Shown: one piece after another, positions 23,001 through 35,000 of the stretch
How the letters are laid out: every line of letters begins with the position of its first letter
Numbering within the stretch: position 1 is the first letter of the stretch
DNA from: Caprella mutica
Taxonomy: Eukaryota; Arthropoda; Malacostraca; Amphipoda; Caprellidae
Length of the DNA: 64,000 nucleotides
Direction: 5' to 3'
Assembly: GCA_947561585.1 (NCBI GenBank)
Contig: CANNZV010002590.1
Location: 1 to 64,000 of the forward strand
Program-made: the position numbers and the translations under genes
Notes under the pieces: generated by a model
What the model saw: only the letters and a program-made list of their open reading frames with translations
The model's database searches: none
What the model was told of the DNA's origin: nothing

Positions 23001-26000
23001 GGGATGAATTATGAATTTTATTAATATAAAATTTCATATAATAATTTTAAGATGATTAATTTTTTAATGCATGTTAATTTTAAATTTTGTTTTTATATGT
23101 ATGTTTAGTGTAACGAATAAGATGAATTATACTTTGTCAAAATGCTAAAGAAATGTAGAAGTTAAATTGTTTAAAATCAGAATGAAAATTAAAAATAAAT
23201 TTAAAATCATGATGAAAGACTGAAATAATTTAAAATCAAAAATAATTAATTCACACTGAGACTGATAACTGATAAATTACTTAAATAAGACCAGGGGCCA
23301 TGAATTAACAGTATCGTTTTGATTTCAATACACGGAGACAGCCATACCCAGCCATTGACAGCTTCTCAGCCATACCCAGCCATTGACAGCTTCTCAGCCA
23401 TACCCAGCCAGTGACTGATTCTCAGCCACTCAGCCACTCACAGCCGGTGAAAAACGTTTGCTGTAACTACTTGACACACTGACATATATTTCAAGGTCGT
23501 GAGAAAACAGTTGACAGAATGGGACAAACACAAAGCAATTTCGATTTGAACTCTGTCGTAGAATTGATCCAAAAGTCGACGTCAATGAATAAGGCTCACC
23601 TAGAGGCGACTATAAAAAATATGGGGACAACCCAGTATGACCTAATACCTGATTTATTTAGCGATGTGTTGGTATTAACTCTGACATTATTAATGGTAGT
23701 AATCATGGTATGTGGGTACACCCACGCTAAGAAAGTTAAGTCCGATGAGGATATGAAGATGTACGAGATAAGGAGTTTGAAATCAAAAATGGCGACGGAG
23801 GCCTTTAACCAAATTAAAAGTAGGAGCCCTTTAGAACAGGGAAACTAATTGGGACGGTAAATTACTTTAATGAGCAGGCAATCAACATTCAGGCGACAAA
23901 TTTTATTATAATGCCTCATAAAAAACAAAAAACAAAAAGCAAAATTAATATTAAAAGGTCGAGTAGCATTTAGGAAAAAAAAAAAGTCAAATTAAATTAG
24001 ACCATTACTTTAAGTTTTTAATTTTAAGTTTGGGTAATTTTAAGTGAAAATTAAACAATAATCGTTTGCAATTGAATTTAATCTTAAGTTTAAATTTTTT
24101 TCGACGTTAATTTTAATGTTTATTTTTAAGGATTAAGACTGTCTCAAAATTTGATAAAGATGATCAAAATTCATAAAAGAGAATATAAATTGATTAAAAA
24201 GTCATAAAATACGATATCATAACATATGATAAATTATAACGTATAATCCTTTTTATCAATAAAGTAGGAATTTTATTATAATAAAACAAAACTAAGTTAA
24301 ATAAAATATATTTTTATAATAGATTTTTTTGAATCATAAACTTTTTTTTAAATGTAATTGAAATAACAACTATCAACTATGTGTAATATATTGGAGTGAT
24401 CAAAGACTCTTATAATATTTAGAATAATATTCTAAATATTAGGAGGGGCGAGATGAGATCTCAAATAGATTAGGCAAGTTTTACATTTATAAAATGAAAA
24501 AATTATTTATTTTTGAACTGAGACATAGTAGGTAGGAATAACTTAGAATATTTAGTAATAAATATAAAATATTGTTAAAGCAAAAATTAAGATTGTATAG
24601 GTAAGATAAAAATTTTATGGATGCACTTTACTTCTGAAATATTTTTAGAATGAATTAAACTTATATTTTTCAATTTGCTAATAATATACTTATAGCCGGT
24701 TCGAGAAATTTCAAGAGATCCAATACACATGTTTCCACTAACAGAGTGCGCATCTGAACATTGTTAACTATTGGGTAACAATGTGCAGACAGGCCAGCTG
24801 GTAGTTTTGGAAAATGTGAATTGCAACTTTGAAATTTTCGGAAGGGGGGAGCGATGTAGTGATGCAAACACATTAATTGTGTATGCATAACTGCACTCGC
24901 AAACCTATATGATTATGTGTAAGGAACATTCAAAGTTAGTTACCAATTGGCTCGCATGAGATCAACATCTAATCTCAAGTCTTAGTTAGTGAGACAATTA
25001 CTTGTGAGTGTTTTAGTGAAGTGCATAGTGAAAATATATTTGCTTGATACAGAAGTACAATCTCTTTAAAGTTTTAGTTAAACTTATTATTCACCCTAAA
25101 TACAGTTAAGCATTGACCAGAGGCCTGAGGTCGGAACCATATAGGCAAGGTGGTTCTAGGGCATGGCAATGAGTATTTAGTAGAAAGAGATAAACTGAGA
25201 AAAAGGAATCTGAAAGATAAGATACAGAGTAAGATTCTAATCACACGTAACCCATACCGTGGACCGTTATAAGGTTTCACAGTTGATGAGATAATCCACA
25301 GAGGGGACCATCACACATTAATGATTTCTGGTTAAGATGCTAATAGAAGCATCAATATTTATAATACTGTTCTTCCGATATATAAAACACCACTAATTTT
25401 AACCCTTTGTTGCCCGCCATCTTCGTTATAACCCTTCAAAGTTCATCATTGTGCAAATGTATCTCTTTTGAATTCAAGTATATGATATCAATACATAGAA
25501 CTTGAATATCATCCAACTTCTAGAAACTTTCATCAAAGGACAGATATGCCTTAGAATGAAAATAAAAATGAATGGAGATATTAATTCTACCCACGATTTC
25601 TAAGTCAAATTCTAAACTAAGCTAAATTTAGTGAATGGAAACATCGCATAAATGATTGAAGTTTGCTTCAAAGAGACGTATGAAAATATTTACCTGAATA
25701 TTAATCTCGGATACTCATATGTGATATGCATTGAATGTACATCATTATAAACTTTGCATCTGTTTGTAGTTAATCTAAAGAACATAATTAAATTGAACTG
25801 ATAAGTGACGGTTATTATTCATAAATAAATAACTTTAAAAATTTCTATCAAATAACCATCAAACAAATTAATAATTATGAACCATTGAAATAATTATCGT
25901 GCAATTAAATATAAATTATTATGCGTGTTATATTCAGATAACTTTTTTATGAGCTTTACGTTCAATATAGAAATAATATAAAAAAATAAACAAAAAAAAT

Positions 26001-29000
26001 AATATAAACCTTATATTTAGCATGTCACTTATAGTCAAAAAAGTCTAAATTAAAAATCATTAATGATTTTTAATGATTTTTTCAGTTTAAAAATTTGACA
26101 ATTTCAAAAAGATATTTCAAAATATTTCACGAGCTGCAAGATATTTCAATATATTTCAAGAGATATTTCAATATAATTTAAAAGGTATTTCAAAATTACT
26201 TAAATTGTATTTCAAAATTACTTAAAATGTATTTCAATATATGTATTTCACGAAATATTCCAACAGCTCTGGGTAAGTGATTGTAGCATTCTGAATTAGC
26301 CAAAAGTTATATTATAAAATCTTAGATCTGAAACAAGTCCTAAAGTAATGGAATGAGGAAGATTTAATGATGTGTAATGACAGCTTAAAAATTCTTGCTA
26401 TAATAATGATATATTTTCTATGTAAGCCAATAATTAGTTTACGACTTAGAGATTCTCGTGGTTAGTGAGCTATGAGAATTGATTAGAGTCAACCATGATG
26501 TAGCCGGCTAATGAGAGTTCCGGTGGAGATTTCATGGTATATAAAGGCATGGAATTATGTAACTAGTGTCAGTTCTTCATTCAAGTCTAGTCAGGTTCAG
26601 TGGTCAGTTAGATCCAGTCGTAGTCGGGTTCAGAACTTAGAGTAAAGACTTCAGACAGCCCGTCCTGATTGGTATGGTCCGATCTATCTCTACCATATTT
26701 GAGTCATCAGTATGTAATGTCCTCCCAAGATAAACTAATACTAATAAACCTTAGAAGTTGGTTACTATCTTCGTTCAAACCCCAACTACACCCTTATATC
26801 ATTTGGTGCCCAAACAGGGAATTTATGAAATTTCTAGAATAATATTAATTAGAAGACTGTGATTCGTGATACTAAAATCATGCAGCGACTCTTTCCTCTT
26901 ATGGTATATCATGCTATGATTCTTTTCTCTGACTGTACATTCCATTATGTTTAAAATATTCCAATATCTCACCAGAGGCACAGAAGTCAAAAGTGCTTTC
27001 GCTGTGATGTTATTCCAGAAGTTGGAATGCAGCATCCATCCCTGCAGCACCCTGGAACAAGAGGAATATGTCGTGCTATGTAGGTAGCCTAGAGCAGGGA
27101 ATAGAAAGATGGTTCCTTATGCATGAATGAGGCAATGCATTATGCATATCACATTAACATTGCACAGGATAATAGCATTACAAAGATCAATGTGATAGCT
27201 TGAGAGATTCGTCATGACTCTAGAGAGTTAATTTGTTTATCTGTGTCACAAAATGGAAAGACTGCAGTGTATGTTTCTTCTTTTCTTATTCTAAGATAAA
27301 AATTAGAGATAGTGGTAAATGGACTCACACAGTATTTTTTTTTATGATAAAAATTTATAAATATAACTAACAAGCTGATTCAGCAAGTCTAATTTAAGAT
27401 GTAATTATTGTTTAATTATATATAATAAATAGAATTAATAATTGAATATCGTGTAGAAATAGTTGTATTTTATATATATATAAATTGTCTATATATTAAT
27501 ACGAGAGCGTGTGTGTTTGTGTGTTTCACTTACTATAGTATATAGTGAGTGAGTGGTATGTAACTGTAAGTGGGAGAAGTGAAGGTGGGGGAAGTGTAAG
27601 TGGGGGAAGAGATGGCTGGGAAAGTGTGACAGGAGAAGTTAAAGTGGGAAAATGTAGTTGGAGAAGTTGAGGTGGATAAGTGAAGGTGGGGGAAGTGTAA
27701 GTGTGGGAAGTGGAGGTGAAGGAAGGGAGAGTAAACTGAGGAGCTAAAATTTAACTTAGTTTAGGTAAAAGGTTGAATAGTGATAATGCTCATTGGATGA
27801 CATAATTATTAATAATTGAAGAGCTACTGGCTTAATATTCATTTCTCTCCAAACCTGATTCATAACTAATACTATTAATGACCAAGAAAAATTTACAGTG
27901 ATGCCATAGAAGATTAGGAGGGGAGCTTATCTTATTCGACCGCATTGCCCCACCATAATTTTCTCTCTGGGCTACATTTTAAATCAATTAAAATCTTTAT
28001 CACTTAACACAGTTTAGATATTTAAATTACGCAGCTGAAAATATAGAGAAAATGAATTAATACAATATGAATATCTTCTCCACTGTTATTCAAATTTTTC
28101 GATATAATGAATTCGTAAAAACAATATTACGTTACATATTTAAAATATTATTTTTGTATGAATAATTTATATAGTTATATTACACATAAAACAGAATATA
28201 GTAAAATATCCTCTATAACGAAATCATGACTAGTTCACCGTCCTAATTAGTAGAGTCTTGATTAATTAAGTATCCTATTTAAAGAACAATTATTTTGTGT
28301 AGTCTGCCATAAAATGACCCTCAGTTTTTCATGCATCTATTAACTCCTATATAATGTGACCTAGTTGTAGTTCGTTAAATAGGAATTCTAGTGTACACAT
28401 TAAAATATACTGTAAATCAATGAATTATAATATTTATGCAAAAAACTTTCAATAAATGTCATAAAATAAAAAGTGTATTAATTTAAAGAGAAAATTTAGA
28501 AAATAACCTAAAAATATAATATTAGGATAAAATGAATACAAAGTTTCTCATATTCGCTTTCAAAATGAAAGAACTACCAAAATAGATCTATTACGTAATG
28601 GTTACCATGGAAACAAGTCAGACTGAGAGAAGTTTTTTAATATAATGGAGGTATTAAATAACATCGAACTGAATGAACTTTACGAGTGTAATTTGATAAC
28701 AAGACTATTGTGTTAGTGAGGGACTGGATATAGCATTGGAATTAAAAACTAAAGTAGTCACATTTCAAACTAGAGTAAAGTTACAGTTGCAAGATGTGAC
28801 TTAAATATCGTATCATAATCCTAAAATGTGATTATTTAAAAATATATTTAAATATATATTTCATTTTTCAAGTAAATTTCATTTTTGAAATGTTTCAGTA
28901 ATAACCAATTTAAATTCTAATCTGGTATTTTTATTACGTATTTGGTTATTGTAACTTTACCCAATTTTTTTCCATAAAAATATTTACATATAACCAATGA

Positions 29001-32000
29001 TTAAAGTTTCTTCTTCTTATATTAAATTATAACTTATATTATATAACATATATAAAATATTGTAGTTGAATTCATGATTTGTATTGATTAATAACAAAAA
29101 TAAAATAAATTGAAAAACGTTAACTTGGGAGACAGTGATATCATTGAGAATACTTTAAAGGGGCAGTACAGTCATTTTTTGTTTAAACAATTTTAATGTC
29201 AAACGATTGCTTAGTAAGAATAAAGTATTCGAGTGAAATTGCAATGTTCAATAAAATCTAATTATGGAAATATATCCTTTTATATACAATTAATTTCTTA
29301 CCAAATGCTAACGGTAGATGGCGCCACAATCAGTGGCGCCATCTTGTAAACAAACCAACTGAAATAAGTTTCTATCTAAATTCTAGCCCAAGGGAAGAAC
29401 TATGACTTCTTGTCTTGAATCTTTTCACCATTTTGACGCAAACAAAGGTTGATTACTGCATACATAAATTATTATGAAAACAACAAACAAACGTACATAC
29501 TAATGAGTGCAAATGCTTCCTCTAGTTGTTGCTAATTTTATTATATACTTTTTATATGAATATTTTAAAAATAAACGAACATTCAAATATTACATAATTG
29601 AATATTCTAAATCGATTTAAAACCAATTTGGTGATTGTTTAATATTGACTTCACTATCCCTTTAAGTATACACTTTTGATAGATTGTGTTTGTATACTCA
29701 CTTAATATCGTGAATACGTTTCCTATATTTTATTATATAATCGAGTTAGTATCGTTAGAAAAGATAAGCCATCGTACCATCGGTATCGTGAGAAAGGTAT
29801 ATATAGATAATGACATCGATTAAGATGAGTTCTAGAGATTATTTGTTACCAAATTCAGTGTTATTATTATAAATGTATTGTTTTGTAGAGATTAAGTTCA
29901 TTAAAGAAATCTTGAAAAAAAATATTTACGCACCATGCTTAAGAATTATTTTATATAAATTGGATCTCAATCAAAAGTTGTGAACGGATTAATATTGTGC
30001 AAGAAACCCACCATGAAAAAAATGCATAATTACATAAGGTTATAGGTTACTGGTCACGTTGGGGGTCTGAAGGACTTTGATAGTCACAAAATTTAAACAT
30101 TTAAACGTTACTGAGGTTGACCAGAAGGGAGGAGAGGGGGGTTTAGAACGGGGTATTCGTCCTATAGTATCATCATAAGTACCTGTCTTAGATAGCTCGA
30201 GAATATCTGCGATATTTCTATTGGTATCAAATCTGATCTAAAATATCAACTAACATGTCTCTCACCAAGTAGCTTGAGTATCGACTGCCTCAATGGCCCC
30301 GAAGATACTCTCCCCCACTTGTTGTAAGTATAATGGGTCAGAGGTGGGGGGAGTCATCTCATTGTAAGGATCACAGTTGTAGAAGCCACTGCTAGGAAGA
30401 TCGTATGTGTCTTTCAACTGAAGAAAAATGAGTTCGAGTGAATTTATAATAAGAGTAGAAAAGGAAACTATTATGGTAACAATTTGTAAGACGGACTATA
30501 TAATTATGATTTGACTATTAAATCTAAAGTTAATTATGAAAATAACAAACAGAGTATTTAAGATTGCAAAAGAAAATCTTTTGGCATACAAATATTCGTC
30601 AAATTATATGTTACTTAACAAAATTCTAAAAAAAAATACTTCAATCATGAAAACCGTGTCCCTATTATCTAGTTTAAAATATCTGAGCAATGCATAATTA
30701 GTGATTCTAGGTAAATTACTCGAAACACAAATTTAAAGCATTTTCTCGAAAGAACACATTGATCGAATAAAAATCAGTCAGGTAAGTAAATTATGTATAC
30801 CTAGGGTGTTAGTATCCCAGTTTTTATTCAAACATCTTAAAGTATACATTTTGTCACAATCCTGACCGAGCTAAGTTGGTGTCATCTCTAAACCCAGAGG
30901 GCAAGCCCGATATTTTTCAAGCAATTGGTTTCGAGCTTTTGAACGTTTTACTTTCAATAGATTTAATTGATTGTTATTTCACAATATGATGTTCATTAGT
31001 TTCAATAGCGTTATTTAAATCAAAGGTCATGAATTTTGTTTATGTACCGCAGTTAATCCTCTATTACAAAAATAGATATATTACGTAACAACATGACCTT
31101 CTCTATTGCAATTTTAAAGATATTTCCCATGTTAAATTTCAATGATTATCATACATTATAGTTATTTTCATGCACTAATTATTGTAAGTTATTTCAATTA
31201 GTGTCATCAAATTGCAACATTCAATGTAAAGATCAAAAGGGTGTGACTCTAAAGACTCACATGGGCGATAAATTATGATTGGTGTTTGCTTCTGATTGGT
31301 GTTGGCATTTCACAAATAGTGGCTAATGTACTAAATATGAACTCGTGTGAAGTTTTTAAAACGTGTCATTCGTTTGAAATCTTTCCAGGCGAAATAGTGT
31401 TCACTTAATTTAAAATCAATGGATACATTTATTAATCGTTCAATGAAAAGAAAATATTTTTAAATTAAAAACAAGAAAAGCAGTTATTGTAACTGGTAAT
31501 AAATATTAGAGAATAAAATTAAAAGTACATATAATCAAGAAGTCACAGGAAATATAAAAAATGTATCAATATAAAATGGACATTTTAGCAACATTAACTA
31601 TTTTTCATTCTTATCTAACATAAGGTTGATAATAAATAATAACTGCATTGCAGTAGTGTTGGTGTATTCATTATGTCAATTTGTTATTCTACTAATAACG
31701 AGAAGATAATTCCTCAAAACGATGCTTTGTTTACATTTTTTTACAATGAACTCATGATAAAATTTTACCTCCTGTATGAACATCGACCCAATGGTTCCGA
31801 ACAATGGGTCCGTGGGGTCCAGTGCGAAATTTCTAGTTTTGGATGAAGGAGAAGTATTACCGTACTACCATAACATTAAAAGGCAGTTTAATTGAACAAT
31901 TATAATTTTTATGATTCATTAGTTTAGTCACAAGATAAATTATAGAGGGTGCGGAAAAAGTCCTAGGACAACTTTAAAACGTGATTTTCGCATATAATTT

Positions 32001-35000
32001 AATAATACTGTAAAATATTTAAAAATATATTTGACAAGTCATTTTTGAACATTCATAAAAATGTAATTCAATGTGTTAACCTCTGGCCTGAATCATACAC
32101 TCGAGTCTGTTACGGAAACGCTCTGCCGCTTTATATATGGTTTCTTTTTCCTTTTGACCCTTGCTTACGATTTAGAGCCTCGATTGGCCCAAAGAAGAAT
32201 CACAAGTATTACTTCCAAAAGACACCAAACACAATAATCCATCGGGTTCCGGTCTGTTGATGAGGGTGGCCTCATCTCCATTTTTCATAAACGTAAATAG
32301 TGGTCCTGACACCATTTCTAAGTTTTACTGGACGTGTGTGACGATGCACTGTCTTGTTGAAGGTAAACGGTTTGTATTCGAAGTGTTCTTTGGTGTTCTT
32401 GGAATGCAAGAGTCAAAATTTTCTGTATGTATTTACGAATTTATGTTCACTTAAGAGTGAAAGAGGGAAGACTTCTATGTTATGAATATGCGAGCCCTAC
32501 AATGATGGAAGAAGGTTTCTGACGACTCAAAACCGGTTCTAGGTATATTCCACCCCGGTAGATTCCACCCCGGTAAATTCCACCCGGGGCCTGTGACAAT
32601 GCTCATTAAGGTGACAATAAAAAGTCAAAAAAAGTATTTTCAGATGGCCATTTGTTAAATACTTCGTACCATGAAGAAAAAACTCAGACAATATCCTGAG
32701 ATATTTGGACAATATTCAGAGGTAGATCGAGTCAATTTTTGAAATATTATCTTAACAGACAAAAATACAAATATTCATAATATAGTAGTTTATTTAAAAG
32801 TTTACATGTTGAACAATTTGATATTAATTCCTTTTCAACATGAAACTTCAGGTAGCCGGTAAATTGCTCGAAAAACAATTGCTCGAATGAACAATTGCTC
32901 GAAAGAACAATTGCTCGAAAGACAATTGCTCGAAAAACAATTGCTCGAATGAACAATTGCTCGAATTATCAAATTGCTCGAATGAACAAAATTGCTCGAA
33001 TTATAAAATTTCACAGTTTTCGATTTTATAAAAGTCAGTTATTCATGAAGTGGAGCTGCACCTAACAATCCTTGTTTCTTATTAGTAATTGATCTTTAAT
33101 CATTCTATAAATGATATTAATTATTACTCATTCTGCATAACCTTTTTTTTAGACCGTTTGTGTCGTCTCGTATGTAACATGTGAATTGGAATCATGTGGT
33201 GAATCACTATTATTCATAAAACCCGAAAATTTATTTAATACTAGCCTATCTGTATGTGGCACCTCAATAGGTGAAATAACTCTAAGTTTTGGCAGAGTTT
33301 TAATAAATCTACAAATTTTTTCGGGTTTTATGAAAAAAAAACATGAATAGTACTGATTCACCACATGATTCCAATTCACATGTTACATACGAGATGACAC
33401 AAACGGTCTAAAAAAGATTATGCAGAATGAGTAATAATTAATATCACTTATAGAATGATTAATGATCAATTACTAAAAAGAAAAAAAATTGTTATGTGCA
33501 GCTCCACTTCATGAATAACTGACTTTTATAAAATCGAAAACTGTGCAATTTTATAATTCGAGCAATTTTGTTCATTCGAGCAATTTGATAATTCGAGCAA
33601 TTGTTCGTTCGAGAAATTGTTTTTCGAGAAATTGTCTTTCGAGCAATTGTTCTTTCGAGCAATTGTTCATTCGAGCAATTGTTTTTCGAGCAATTGTTTT
33701 CGAGCAATTGTCTTTCGAGCAATTGTTTTCGAGCAATTTACCTAGAACCGAAACTTCAGTATATGCACTTACAACAATGGTTGAGAGAGGTGTGGAGGGG
33801 GTCGACTGCCGGAGACAACCCACTCAATGTTTTTGCTTATAAGTTGCTCTTTTGTATTTTAGGACAAATACTCCCGTAGTCAAAATCTCTCAATGTAAAA
33901 AAGAAAATGATCCCCAAGTGTTAAAATCCTGTGCAATTATGCCTTCCATTCCCATCTAAATCCTCCTGGTCAAAAATAAATATCTTCGACCAAAAACCAT
34001 ATCACACCACTTTTACTCGAAGTCAAAATTCAAAATATATTAAAAATAACAAGAAGTAATATATGACATCATCTTACAGTTAATATCGCTGTTGCGTTGG
34101 CGATAGTGAAGAAAATCAGCTTGAGATTGAAAATCAAAATATATCAACTGATAAAAAGGGTTCACGCAACCTTTCCTTTTGAACAAAAGGTTTAATTTAC
34201 TACAATGAAAATTAAAGTTACCTAGTATTATATGAAATATTAATAAATGATTAATATCAATAACTAACAAACCTAACCCGTAAAAGGGAGTGGAACTTAC
34301 CGGGGTGGAATATACCTTGGGTGGTATATACGGGGGTGGCATATACTGGGGTGGAATTTACCCGGGTGGAATATACCGGGGTGTAATATACCGGAGTGGA
34401 ATATACCGGTCACACTCAAAACCGTTCTCAACGAGATAGGAAGGCCTGCGGATGATTTTGCTTGGACTCTGTCATTTTGATCGGTTGCAGATAGCCTCGA
34501 CGCAGTCGACAGTGAGCATATTTTCCATAAGAAAAAATACTCTCGTCCGTGAAGATGCCTGCCCTAAACTGGTTGATAAGAATAGTAGATCCAGTCTCTG
34601 TTTTTTTTCTGGAGGTCTGCAAGATGCTGATGAGTTTGCATTCTAAGTGGTGACCACTTCGAACATATCTTACTCACATTTATGACACAGGTCATTTTCC
34701 TCAGTGACATCTTTAGCTTGCGCCAAATATACTCTGACAGCATTAACGAATTTTGGCGTCTGAGAAGATCGCTGTCTTCCAGTTCATGGACGATATAAAG
34801 TACATTTTGAAGCCTCCTAACTGTGTAGTAAAAAGTTAATCATGGAAATTTGAGAAGCTCCACTATCTCAGAGTTTGCCTTGCCTGTGCGATGGTGCTCT
34901 ATAATGGCTGCGTGTTTATCACTCTAATTTGGTATTAAAGCTAAATATGTTAAATAAAGAAGTAATCTAAAAAAAGAGTTTTGTTATATTTCATAAAAAA

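Larger units (their letters stand above)
14569..25315 (+). mobile_element. Ty3/gypsy LTR retrotransposon, full length but decayed
   Basis: LTRs of 435 bp (14569-15003) and 461 bp (24855-25315) are bounded by a CATT duplication (14565-14568 and 25316-25319). Between them, in order, are a primer-binding region, gag with a zinc knuckle, protease, reverse transcriptase, RNase H, integrase, a small separate membrane-type ORF and a purine tract. The two LTRs differ by eye at about six bases plus one 26-base indel. Gag and pol carry two frame breaks, one internal stop and one MITE insertion. It sits in NAGLU intron 10-11 in the opposite orientation to the gene. Confidence 0.93.

Noticed and set aside
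23519..23848. Retroviral envelope gene of the Ty3/gypsy element
   Set aside because: Too short, no signal peptide, no cleavage site, one membrane segment only; kept as an unknown small membrane-protein ORF.
33492..33879. Short frames rich in [15 protein letters not shown] sequence
   Set aside because: Translation of the CAATTGCTCGAA array in the foldback element; appears on both strands because of the palindrome.
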